40,000 nt of DNA, taken from the NCBI GenBank assembly GCA_018398765.1, contig JAHBMJ010000004.1:1-40000 (forward strand), read 5' to 3'. Origin of the DNA: Chromera velia. Its lineage: Eukaryota; Sar; Chromeraceae. The position numbers and the translations under genes were made by a program. Under the pieces are notes generated by a model that was given only the letters and a program-made list of their open reading frames with translations, searched no databases and was not told the origin of the DNA. Shown in pieces: positions 23,911 to 33,746 of this stretch. Numbering within the stretch: the stretch's first letter is position 1; every line of letters starts with the position of its first letter.

Positions 23911-25793
23911 CAGAGACAGAGACAGAGACAGAGACAGACACACACACACACAGAGAGAGAGAGAGTTCTGTATGAAAATGAATCATGCGAGCTCGCTGCA
24001 GAAACTGCAAGACGCACAACAAACGCGCGACGATGACGAGGCCGCTCTCGCATCTGCACAGAAAAAGCTGACCAGAGCAGCCTTCGCTGCCGAGGAAGCC
24101 CTTGCAAAGGTCGGTAAGTGAGTGAGTCAATGAATGGAAAACCACGATGGGTTGTTCCTCTCTCATCCTCACTCCTCATTCCCCCCCCCTCCCCCTCTCT
24201 CTCTCAGTAGTTCACTCACTGACTTGCTGGCTTGTTCTGCGTGCACGTGCTGGATGCGCTTGGTGCTGAATTCCATGCGCTGATCCAATTTTAAAACCTC
24301 CACTCCAAGACATTCTCTCTCTCAGTACAAAAAAGAACAACTGCTACTGACCCGGCCAGGGGGGATGAGGGCCTTCCCCCCCTTCCCCCCCAGCTGCCAC
24401 TCACCTCTCTTCTCTCACCAGTATGTGCTTCCTTTTCTTGTTGCATGCAATTGTTTTTTCTCTCTTGTTGCTTTTCTCTCTCTTTCTGTCCTTGTTTGCC
24501 TCATTTGTCTGCATGCTTACTCGCTCTTCCTCTCTCCCATCATTATTTCGCTTTGATTTCCTGCCTGGGCCTCTGACGAACCTCACTCTTTTCCTTCCTG
24601 GTGATTTGCTCTCTCTTTTTCTTTTCTCTGTACGCGGTGCAGCGGGGAAGAAGTGTCTCTTTTCTTCTCTTCTTTTTTTCCCACTAAAGCATGTTTTTTG
24701 TTGGATTGCAGTTCAACACGACGAAGAACAAATTTGAGGAGACAGTCAAGCACGAGAGCGAGGAGGTGCAGAGAATTGTGGAAATGCGAATATCAGCCTC
24801 CGTCATTCCTCCTCCAGCGGTGCCGAATCCCGACGATGCCAAGAAGAGTTCCTCTCTGTCGATCCTCGGAGGGGACGAGGACAACAAAGACAAGAAAGAA
24901 AAGGAAGACGGGGAGGCAGAGGGAGAGAACAAACAAAAAGAAACACACGCCACCACCTCGGGGGAAAACGACGAACCGTGTCCGTATATGTGCGACAAGA
25001 ATTACTGTCAGAAGACCTTCAAAACAGCGGAAGATTCACTTCTCGGATGCTGGAGGGTCAGTCGGCCTGTCGGTCTGTTGGTCTTCCGTTCCGTTTGAAT
25101 CAATCCAAATCGAAGAACTAAACCAATTGACCCACGCAGTCTGCCTTTTGTCTGCAGGGTCAGCCAAATAAAAGGAACGCAAAAAAAGAGTTGAGCACAA
25201 CAGAAAGTGCACAGTCAGTAGAGCTGCGTGAAGTGAAAAATGAAAATTGATTTCTCCCCTTGTGCAGGCCAACAAGGACGGCGAAGTGGAGTGCTACCCG
25301 TTCAAGGACAGGCAGTCTTTCCAGTGCGATGACGAGTACGGCACAAAGCCCTGTGCGGCTGCGAGTCTGGATGTGGTGGACAACAACAGCTTCTCTTTTG
25401 TCACAGCGGTCAGCCTGCCTGCATGAAGGTTCTGATGGGGTATGCCTGTATGACTATGTGTCCCTCTGTATGTATGCATGTATTTTTTGGCAAGGGGATT
25501 TGGACAGAAAAATGCAAAGCACCCCCCCTCTTGATTGAGACAGCTCTGTTTACTCTCTTTCTCTGTGCACTGCACGTGACAAGTTTCGACCGTCTCGCCA
25601 CAGCGAAACAAAACTCTTCCTTTCTGCTTGCACTGCAGACAAACGAATCCAAAGAGAAGCACAGAGGGTCCAACAGCGTCCAAGTCTTCGTCAGTCCGTT
25701 TTGCTCTCTTTCTCTCTCTGTCCGCATGTGTGTGTGTGCATGTGCACATGTGTGTGCTTCTCTGTGCGTGTGTGCTTGTGTCTGTGCGACCGC

Positions 25794-25828
<35 letters not shown>

Positions 25829-28559
25829 CGTGCGTGCACGTATGCGTGTGTGCGTACGTGTGTGTTCGTGTATGTTCGTTTATGTGTGAGTGAGTACGTG
25901 CGTGTGTGTATGTGTGCGCGCGCCGTCGACTTGAAAAGAATACGATGTCTGTTTCTCTCGTTCCTTTTCTTCCGCAAAGCCCTGTGTCGGAAAAATTCCC
26001 TTACGTTTCTGTTCTCGCTTCAGATTTTTTCCTACGTTCAATTCGCCTCCATTGACTCTGAGTCTTATTGCTCAATGATGTCGTGTTGGCTGGACACAAG
26101 CTTCATGTTCTGCTCTACTTACACTCCCTGAAATGTGTGTCCGGTGTGTGGGTGTGTCTGTCTGTTGTTTTGCCCAGACCCATCATGGGATTTTGTCTAT
26201 CTGATTGATGGTCACAGAGACGGATGCCAATATTGATGCATTATTCATTGCCGGATGGATGCATTGATGGATGCAGGGGAAGAATTTCTCGAAGTGCATG
26301 AAGTTAAACTTCATCGACGAGGGCAAGCGCTGCGAGTGAGTGAGTGAGTGAGTGAGTGAGTGGGGGCTTGGGAAGAAGGTTGAGGGTGGCGGTTTCGCTT
26401 TGAACGCTGCAGTAAGAGGATTTCAAAACATTCTGATTATTTTCACCTGATGCCTAAATGCCATGCAGTGCTTTTTGAAAGAAACACGATAAAACATGGA
26501 ATGAGCTGACATGACGACATACGCACATCTTCTCTAAAGCCCTAAGCGTGTGCTGTCGAAGTAGCCAGGTGGGCAGGCAGGCAAGATTCCTTGTGTAGCG
26601 AAGAGAAACGCACCCCCCATGAAAGCAAGAAGTAGATTGCGATTATATTCAGCTTGCAGATCCATGGTGATTTGAGTTGAGTGAGAGTGCCTTCATTCGG
26701 TGTTCCTCTTCTTCCTTCTTTCAGTTAGTCAATTCCATTAAATCGGCTGTTGATGAAGGGAAACATGGAATCATTCTCCTGTCTTCTTTTCTTTTCACTG
26801 CCTGATCGAATGAATGAATAAATGAATGAATGAATGAATAAATGAATGAATGAATCAATGAATGAATGAATGAATGAATGAATGGATGAATGAATGAATG
26901 ATCGAATAAATGAATGAATGAATGAATGAATGAATGAATGGATGGATGGATGGATGAATCAATGAATGAATAAATGAATGAATGAATGAATCAATGAATG
27001 AATGAATGAATCAATGAATGAATGGATGAATGAATGATCGAATAAATGAATGAATGAATGAATGAATGAATGGATGAATGAATGAATGAATAAATGAATA
27101 AATGAATAAATGAATGAATGAATGAATGAATCAATGAATGAATGAATGAATGAATGGATGAATGAATGATCGAATAAATGAATGAATGAATGAATGAATG
27201 AATGATTGAATACAGAGACGTGGAGAATCTGGTCCCTCACGTGCACAAAGACAAAAAGTATCATCCAGAAGACGTCGCTTTCCAGGGCAAAATGGACGCA
27301 CCCATCCTCAGTGAGAACCCAACGAACAAGGGAACCCAACAGGCGCTCTTTGATCAATTTCTTGTCAGTCAGTCAGTCAGTCAGTCAGTCAGTCAGTCAA
27401 TGTGCGTTTTTCGTTTGTTTGTTTGTCTGTTTGTTTGTTTGTTTGTTTGTTTGTTTGTGCTCTCTATTGGATTTTTTTCTGTTGATTTCCCTCTTCAGCA
27501 AGTCAGCGAGGCGAAGATCGATCCCTGTAGTCGTTTTTATTTTTCCTCATTTTCTTGTTTGTTTTCTTCTTTTTTTTGTGTGTGGTCTTCTGTCTTTGTT
27601 TCTGTCGTTGGCACAAAAAGGGAAGGCGCTCCTTTCCTGTCCTTTTCGTGCTGCTGTTCAGATTGCGGCAGGCAGTCAATAGCGCTCATCAATCAGAAGA
27701 TTTTGTTCGTACTTTGAATCTGTGTGTTTCAAGAGAGAGAAAGTTGATGTCGCGGGAGGAAGCCTGCAAATCGAATGGATTGCACGGAAAAAGGGCATCC
27801 ATATGAAGTTGGACAAAAGTTAGCAAAAGACGTTTTAGTGCCACTCTCTCTGGTTTTCTCTCCAAAACTGTTGGTGGCAAATGTTGTTGGCCAACGTGCG
27901 CAATCGAATAAAGAGAAGAGAAGAGAAGAGAAGAGAAAGTCGATGGGCAGATTGTTATCAGATTTTCAAGGAAAGAAGCTTCTTCTCTCTATTAGTGTAT
28001 CAACAACGTGAGATAATTGACTGAATTGAATGATTCGGATAGACACGAAAAGTCATCAGATTGACAGACAGAGCATGTAAGAGATTTTTCCAGTATGCAT
28101 GTATGTATTCAGTAAATGTCTTCTTCCTCTTCTGCTTGTGCCTCTGGTCATTTGACTGACTGCCACACGCACGCCCGCACGCAGCCGCGCAAGCCGGGTA
28201 CCTATGAGGTCTGCTGGGTCCAGTTTCTGGAGGGGGAGAAGACAGAGATCATCGGAGTTCAGCACGTCGGCACCGCAATGGTCTTGAAGGATCCTCTGGA
28301 GGAGAAGGAAGACAAGGAGAAGGAGAAGGAAAACGCAGACAAAAAAGAGGGCGAGGAGGGTGAAAATGGAGAAGAGGGAGAAGGAGGGTCGAATGAAGAC
28401 GGAAAAAGTGAAAAGGATGCCAAAGCCCACGACAAAGGACACGAACACAAAGGACACAAAAAATCGTCCAACAGCGTCCTGGCACAGGCCCCTTCACGAG
28501 GACTTCTGTTCATTCTTCTCCCCCTTCTGACGCTTCTCCGAAACAACGCACTCTTCTGA
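19025..28559 (+). CDS. Gene C: large secreted, predicted GPI-anchored protein, novel architecture
   Basis: Eleven exons: 19025-19091, 19954-20259, 20932-22356, 23149-23276, 24002-24109, 24712-25056, 25268-25408, 25639-25689, 26277-26335, 27216-27363, 28185-28559. They sum to 3153 nt (1050 residues and TGA). The N-terminus is a clear signal peptide ([20 protein letters not shown]). Exon 3 encodes about 475 charged, Ser-rich residues with a His-rich patch near residues 348-388 and a KE-rich end. Exons 4-6 look like coiled coil. Exons 6-9 are Cys-rich ([40 protein letters not shown]). Exon 11 has [11 protein letters not shown] near residue 936, a KE/GE-rich spacer, then a hydrophobic C-terminus ([19 protein letters not shown]) that fits a GPI-attachment signal. 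The protein is probably at the cell surface. The least certain points are the exon 5 start (two duplicated acceptors, plus an alternative at 23643) and its donor, where GTCGGT at 24110 keeps frame but GTAAGT at 24114 is the stronger site. I recognise no family. Confidence 0.65.
19300..19368 (+). repeat. GA microsatellite in gene C intron 1
   Basis: GA repeats with GC interruptions (GAGCGA). The remainder of intron 1 (19092-19953) is mostly pyrimidine tract with CTGC, CTAC, CTTC units from about 19560 to 19910. Confidence 0.9.
20420..20812 (+). repeat. CTGT/CTGC tetranucleotide array in gene C intron 2
   Basis: Long runs of CTGT alternate with CTGC and occasional CTTG or CTAT units, all pyrimidine plus G on this strand. 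It lies about 120 bp before exon 3. Confidence 0.9.
22381..22676 (+). repeat. CTGT, CT and GT arrays in gene C intron 3
   Basis: CTGT units and CT repeats run to 22509 right after the exon 3 donor, then a GT array at 22635-22676. The frame of exon 3 stays open through the CT repeat, which is not coding. Confidence 0.88.
22979..23170 (+). repeat. Three exact tandem copies of a 64-bp intron/exon-boundary unit in gene C
   Basis: Copies at 22979-23042, 23043-23106 and 23107-23170. Each holds the end of intron 3 (ATGTATGCAG) and the first 22 bases of exon 4. Only the acceptor of the last copy (23148) gives an open frame; splicing at either earlier acceptor (23020 or 23084) meets TGA after eight codons. 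Confidence 0.9.
23667..24016 (+). mobile_element. TIR-bounded microsatellite insertion between 31-bp direct repeats at a gene C exon edge
   Basis: The 31-bp sequence TGCGAGCTCGCTGCAGAAAC...GACGCA occurs exactly at 23667-23697 and 23986-24016, 319 bp apart. Directly inside it, 23698-23714 (TGATTCATTTTCATACA) and 23969-23985 (TGTATGAAAATGAATCA) are perfect 17-bp inverted repeats, 20 bp if the shared GCA/TGC is counted. The 250 bp between them is alternating AC and GA arrays. Direct repeat, inverted repeat, core, inverted repeat, direct repeat is the layout of a transposed element with a target-site duplication. Both direct repeats contain the acceptor CTGCAG and the first codons of exon 5. Confidence 0.6.
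25725..25925 (+). repeat. GT-rich degenerate array in gene C intron 8
   Basis: GT repeats with GCGT and ATGT variants following the donor of exon 8 at 25690. Confidence 0.88.
26808..27210 (+). repeat. 400-bp GAAT tetranucleotide array in gene C intron 9
   Basis: About 100 units of GAAT with interspersed AAAT, GGAT, CAAT and GATC variants, ending six bases before the acceptor TACAG of exon 10. Larger blocks recur inside (the string with GGATGAATGAATGATCGAAT appears three times), showing higher-order duplication. Confidence 0.9.
27364..27460 (+). repeat. GTCA x9 at a splice donor, then GTTT repeats
   Basis: Nine exact GTCA units at 27364-27399 start at the first intron base after gene C exon 10, followed by GTTT units at about 27411-27460. 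Confidence 0.9.
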
Positions 28560-29810
28560 GACAGTCATTCTAAGCACAAGGGAAGGGGGTCAGGCGCTCT
28601 CGAGATGCTGAAGCTTTCATTCAAAAAGGAGAAAAAAGAAGCCGAGAGAAAAACAAAAAGAGATTCCATACCAGACCAACGAGAAAGAAAAACAGAGAGA
28701 AGAAGAGGTTTGCATGCTTCCGGCCCCCCTGGGCTCGATCGCTTGACCCAAACGCGTGATCGAAAGAGAGAGAGAAGCAAGAAGAAGGCAGCAAGTTGAT
28801 TGAACGAAAGAGGCACCGACTCAGCCACCACACCCACACATGCAGGAAAAGGATTTAAGGGGGCAAAGGGAAACGATCTATCAAATCAACTCAAAGCAAA
28901 GCAACTTAAGTGAAAGAAAAAACTGATCGAGTCGACTCGAGCAGAAGAGAGAGAGGGGCCAGCCGACCTGTCATGCACCATTTGTAAATGTCGTCGACGG
29001 AATTTCTTTTTTTTTCTGTCTTGCCTTGAGGCATCCAGAAAGGAAGGGATTTCAAGCAAAAGAAAGAAAGAGAAACGATGGATGATATACTCTCCTCTCC
29101 TCTCCGCTTCATAGATTGCTGACGGATCGATAGGGCATTCATGCAGCTGTCGATGCGTCATCCTGGCTCCTCACAAAAAGAAGATTGGACAACAAAAGAA
29201 AAGAAACGGGGAGGGCCGGGTGGAGGGAGAGTTAGGATGCGGCCGGATAAAGAAACGAAACAAAAACTAAAGGATGAAGGAAGGAGCTCTCTCTCGATCG
29301 GGAGAATGGGGATCGATCTGCAATCAGTCAATCAATCAATCAAGCGATAAACAAATGAACATGCGAAAGAAAGAAAGAAAGAAAGAAAGAAACAACACAC
29401 GGCCAAACGGAATTGATAGCAAACGTACAAAGAAAAAAACGAATGCCTTTACCCCGCGCAAAAGACTTGAAGACAAGGAACGAATGCAAAAACCAAAAGC
29501 TGACTACATGCCGGATCTATGTAGAAACAGCTTCTTCCGCACATAAGAGCCGCACACATCGACTTGTTTGCTTACTTGACTTTGGCCTTCATTAGGTCAG
29601 TTGAGTTTTTGCAGCAAAAAGACAGCTGAAAGGTGATTCGACGGATCCATAAAAAAAAAAAAACTCGTTCATGTGATGTTCCTTAATTATTGTCAATTTA
29701 TTAATCGATAATCTATCAATCAATCTTGTAATCAATTAGTCTAAACGATCTTTTACTTCATTAAATTATTAAGTAGTGCGGTTGTCTATAGGATCGTTGC
29801 ATCTAGCCGT
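28560..29810. other. 3' flank of gene C, no gene seen
   Basis: Purine-rich DNA with GAAA runs (28620-28800, 29366-29392) and only short frames of biased composition. The 3' untranslated part of gene C should be at the left edge. Confidence 0.4.
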
Positions 29811-30433
29811 TGCATATATAGTGACCATGTTTGATTTAATTTGATTTGATTTGATTTGAAGTAGGGCTTAAGCTCAAATCAAATATCCAGTCAGAGAGGA
29901 CCTAGTGTTTAAAGACCTATTAAATATGATCAAATATTTGATTAATATGACTTTCAACCTCAAATATGAAGGTCCCGAAAAAACTTTTGCAAGTACCGAT
30001 CCGTCACGCATGCTGATTCAAATGAAAAAACCTAAATCTTGATGGTTTGCTTTCGTATCAACAAAAAGTCATATGCAATTTCAAATCTATCAATTTTACG
30101 TTCTTAATCTCTATTAATACTAGAGTGAGTCTCAGTGACTAGTGTATATACACTGCCATACAGGCATTTTTTTTTTACGGAACTGATAATTTATAATTTT
30201 ATATATATTTTTTTAAATTTTTGAAACACACATCAGAAATGTTCTAATAACTATTGTCATGAGAAAAATGATCAGAGTGATAGTAAGTCAGTGACTCAGT
30301 GAGGAACCCTAAGAGGTTAACCTCAAATCTTACCTCAAATATCAAATATTTGAGGTTGAAGCTCAAATCAAATCAAATCAAATCAAATCATATCAAATAT
30401 AATCAAATCAAACATGGTCACTATGCATATATA
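29811..30433. mobile_element. MITE-like AT-rich inverted-repeat element
   Basis: The left arm starts TGCATATATAGTGACCATG and continues into repeated TTTGA units; the right arm, read on the minus strand, has TGCATAGTGACCATG followed by the same TTTGA repeats. Further in, AGCTCAAATCAAATAT and CAACCTCAAATAT pair with matching blocks near 30340-30370. Arms are about 130-160 bp around a 320-bp centre with no ORF. Size, AT content and lack of coding fit a miniature inverted-repeat element. Confidence 0.5.
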
Positions 30434-31547
30434 CTCAAACTCTTTAATAGTAACTGTTCAATTCAATATGCATTGTCTTTAGCATTATCTCTATCTCAGA
30501 TCTGACAGTCAATCACTGTACGCGCACATATGGCTGACACGACGAGTTTTGGCTGCTGTCATACAACCATCATCAGATGTCTTTACCTAAGTCTTTATGT
30601 ATACATTGATTGACTTTCATGGTTCAATGATGGTTGTTTGTAGACTCAATGCAAAGAAGTTGGTGTTTGATTAGGTCTTTGAGGGGCTCAACTTCAAAAT
30701 GTGGTGCATGACTGCCTGTTTTCGTCGACTTGGGTGATCGAGTTAAGCAAGCTAAAGTTACAGTAGGTTATCTGCTATTATCTGCAAAATATGTGTGGTA
30801 CGTCTAGTGCCTATGAACATCGGCTGTCTTACGTATTCTACGCGTTGGCTAAAGAAAAAAAAAAGATCCCACCAAACCCTTTACTTTTTTTTTCTTTTTT
30901 TCTTAAATTTCTTTTTCAGTCATAGTGTCAGTCAAACAACTATTGTTCAAGTGTTGTACAGATGTCGTTTATCATCACAGTTTATGTGCCAGTGTTGCAC
31001 AACTGTTGTTAGATGTTGTTGAAAAGAAAAAAGTAACAAAGAAAGGGGAAAAAAATCTCTTTTGATTAGCTTTTTTTTTCTTTGGCCGACGCCTAGCACG
31101 TATTCTATTCCGTAATATTCCGTGTATTCCTCAGGAAAGTAAAGAAATATTTACAACACTATATAGACGTTGAGCAACCAAAATCGGGTTTGTTGCCCGA
31201 CAACGTGAAAAACGACGAATTGAATGTAAGATAATGTAAGACCGCATGATACCGCATGCAGTGTGCAGAGTTAATACTACTGTATGGGCCTAGTTTAGAA
31301 CCTAGGGCTGGGCAAACGCTATACTGCTGCAGCTATAGTGACGGCGCTCCGATTCCTTCCGAAGCACCGATTACTACCGAACCTGCCGATCAAGCTTCGC
31401 ATCTTCCTTTCCTCTTCTAGTCCTTTTTTATGGATTTCCTAGCTGTCATTCACTGTGACGTAAACTTTGAAAAGTTTATTAATTGCATGATTCTAGCAGC
31501 TATGGGTGGAACGTAGGGTGGAACTATTTCAGTTGAGTCACGGCTTG
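30434..31547. other. AT-rich spacer downstream of the GST gene, no gene seen
   Basis: Lies past the stop of the minus-strand GST. Contains T runs (30885-30915, 31068-31082) and short frames only. Confidence 0.4.
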
Positions 31548-32231
31548 TCAAGCGCTGTCAAGAGGCTCAGTGAACGACAGACTGCCTGGGCGACCAACTG
31601 TACCCGTACCGGCCTGGGGCCGCTCGGCCAGGTACTCCTTAACGCCTGGGAGGGCAGCCATGCGATCGTAGAAAGTGGTCCACTTGGGCCCAAGCGAGGC
31701 GAAGGCGTCTCTGTTCAAGCCCCGCAGGAGACTCACAACATGGAACATCCCGAAGTCTCCGTAGTGCGGCGAGTCCCCGCCAAAGAACGGACCTTCTCCC
31801 GGAAAGTGCTCGGCAGCTGCTTTGAAGGCTTCCACGCACATGGGAATCATCTCGACTTGTTTCGCTCTGGAATCTTCTGCGGAAAACCAATTCGTAAGCG
31901 GATTCAAGAGATCCAGCGGCCGTGTGTTCGACAGGTCAAAGACGAGACGCGCATGAGCTGCCGCTTTCTCCTCAACAGGAAACAGGCCAAGTTCTTTCGG
32001 TGCCTGGCTGGCAATGTGACGAGCTATGTCAGCGGTTTCGCCGAGACGTTCCCCTGTTGGAGTGAGCAGCATGGGCAAGGCACCACCAGGAACTGTGGGC
32101 TTAGTCTCTGACCACTGCTCAGCAGCAATGAAGCGGTCGCTGAAGATTAGCTTTGCGTATCGACACAAGAAGCGAAGAGGCTCCGCGCGCGCTCGCAGAG
32201 GAAAATACCAGATCTCGCCAACACCTGCCAT
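31548..32231 (-). CDS. Glutathione S-transferase (sigma/mu/alpha-like), intronless
   Basis: One exon encodes 227 residues from the Met at 32231, the usual length for a cytosolic GST. The frame extends upstream to a Met at 32285, but the internal Met places the fold's first strand in the normal position. The N-terminal thioredoxin-like domain shows EIWYFPLRARAEPLRF, with Tyr9 as the likely thiol-activating residue, cis-Pro53 in GALPML, and GETADIARHIA, which matches the glutathione-binding E/Q-S-x-A-I-x-R-Y-L-A element (Thr66 in place of the usual Ser). The helical C-terminal domain follows (AHARLVFDL; GPFFGGDSPHYGDFGMFHV, where a D at this place is typical). It would conjugate glutathione to electrophiles or act as a GSH-dependent isomerase or peroxidase in the cytosol. 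It stands alone between repeat-rich spacers, and its lack of introns contrasts with genes A, B, C and F. Confidence 0.9.
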   Translation of the reverse strand: MAGVGEIWYFPLRARAEPLRFLCRYAKLIFSDRFIAAEQWSETKPTVPGGALPMLLTPTGERLGETADIARHIASQAPKELGLFPVEEKAAAHARLVFDLSNTRPLDLLNPLTNWFSAEDSRAKQVEMIPMCVEAFKAAAEHFPGEGPFFGGDSPHYGDFGMFHVVSLLRGLNRDAFASLGPKWTTFYDRMAALPGVKEYLAERPQAGTGTVGRPGSLSFTEPLDSA

Positions 32232-32285
32232 CAGAAGTTCCAAAGAGACAGCTCTACAACTCTGCAAAATCCCACGCGCTCTCAC

Positions 32286-32837
32286 GAGTCAAAATGTGAT
32301 CAGAGATTGATTGGTCCGATTTGAGGGATATTTCAGGATGATTCGAGGTCACTTATAGGTCCGTTAGAGCAGGTACGGGAACGATCGATGCGAACAGTGG
32401 CAACAACACGCGTCTCTTGCGTCCCCTAGCGGTCCCTGATGATCATGGGCCAGCCCAACATTTTTCTTATTTCCTTCTTTCAACTTCGTCCGATACAACC
32501 ATTGTCGTCTCGTTTTCTCACAATATACTGGTAGAAGCCGCTTTGAAATGGTCCTCCCGAATCCTGTATTAATACATAGCTCTGTGTCAGGCTGCTGACA
32601 GAAAAAACTGCATGATATTGCATATGGTCGAGCTATGGTCGAGCTAAGATTGCATGAATTTTCGGAATTTTCTGGGTGGAAAAAAAAAAAAAATGAGTGA
32701 TGCATGCATGCATGGTGACACGCATACCCTGGACATTAATTTGTGTGCATTTTTATAAAAAATAAATTATAGATGCATTCAACTTTAAAGAAATCTAGTC
32801 CTGAAGAAAATTTACTTTTCAAATCATTTACTGTCAT
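32286..32837. other. Spacer upstream of GST and downstream of the Cys-rich ORF
   Basis: A GC-moderate part with an A run at 32680-32692 and TGCATGCATGCATGG at 32701, then AT-rich DNA to the stop of the next ORF. No coding frame is credible. Confidence 0.4.
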
Positions 32838-33746
32838 TTAACATTGACATGAAACTTTTCTTTCCTTGCAATTTGTGACACAAAGTCTGATTTCTCTGTT
32901 CTCTCCCTGGGTGCACCGCTCATCTCCAAAGCAAGGGGGGTGTGCGGGGTTTGCACGACAGATTTCACACTGCGTGACAGGGCGATGAGCCGGCCTGGAA
33001 GGTTCAGTCTCAGCGGAAGGAAGCATTCTGTTGCATCTCCGGACTCCCCCGCAGACTCTAAGGGGGCCTTCGCATTTAAAACACAAGGCTTTTACGTGCA
33101 ACCATAAGAGTTTCAGCTCTCCCATCCACACACCTTGCTCATCTATCAAGAGATCCCTCCATTCAGGACCCCAGACTCGAAGAAGGGTTTCCACTGTGTG
33201 TAGTTCTGTCTCCCCGCTGTGAAACTTGCTGAAAAAAGATCCTTTCACTGGCGTATGCTTTAACTGAGGCCGTGCCTTGGTCACTATTCCCTCACCCCAG
33301 AGAGCAGCTGTCAATCCAAGTGCCCAATCCGTTTCTGCCTTCAACCCTGCTTCCTCTGTCTTAACAACATCCACCACATAGAGACGGACTGTCTCTCTCT
33401 TCATGCATTTTACCCAATCTGTCCCCCATTCTGCAGAGAAATGAAATTTAAAATTGTGTCGGCCGGGAATCCCCCACACGCGATGCTCAGCAATCGTGTA
33501 AGCCCTCTTCTCCCCATCTCGGGGGCCCGCTTTCTGCAACCCTGCCCACACTCTGAAAGTCCCCTCGTCAGTGGTGCCTGTAATGACATACGGCACAAAG
33601 TCTCCCGCTTTCACTTTCCTACAAGCAAACTTCTCATTTCTCTCTTCTAACACTTGCACAAGAAGTGCTCTGTCTATCCACACAGCCTCTGCTTCCTTTT
33701 GAATCGACCTCCAGATCTCAATTAACAAAGGAGGAAGTGTGCACAT
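32838..33746 (-). CDS. Intronless 302-residue ORF of unknown function, Cys-rich C-terminus
   Basis: A single open frame starts at MCTLPPLLIEIW. The first 200 residues have ordinary globular composition with many Trp and charged residues (DFVPYVITGTTDEGTFRVW, HRVWGIPGRHNFKFHF). The last 70 contain paired cysteines (CFKCEGPLRVCGG, RRCNR, QCEICRANPAHPPCF, ERC, CVTNCKE) that could bind zinc or form disulfides. There is no signal peptide. I do not recognise the family. Single-exon structure in an intron-rich genome, next to mobile-looking DNA, would fit a transposon-encoded or retrocopied gene; that is inference. The length and the protein-like composition argue against chance. Confidence 0.5.
   Translation of the reverse strand: MCTLPPLLIEIWRSIQKEAEAVWIDRALLVQVLEERNEKFACRKVKAGDFVPYVITGTTDEGTFRVWAGLQKAGPRDGEKRAYTIAEHRVWGIPGRHNFKFHFSAEWGTDWVKCMKRETVRLYVVDVVKTEEAGLKAETDWALGLTAALWGEGIVTKARPQLKHTPVKGSFFSKFHSGETELHTVETLLRVWGPEWRDLLIDEQGVWMGELKLLWLHVKALCFKCEGPLRVCGGVRRCNRMLPSAETEPSRPAHRPVTQCEICRANPAHPPCFGDERCTQGENREIRLCVTNCKERKVSCQC

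Noticed and set aside
26024-26131. Candidate exon [16 protein letters not shown]... in gene C
   Set aside because: In phase at its acceptor, but it runs to a stop with no usable donor, whereas exons 8 and 9 join in phase without it.
27500-27530. Candidate exon [10 protein letters not shown] in gene C
   Set aside because: Its only donor leaves a phase that does not fit exon 11.
31506-32111. Plus-strand ORF of 201 codons
   Set aside because: It is antisense to the GST, whose minus-strand frame carries recognisable conserved residues.
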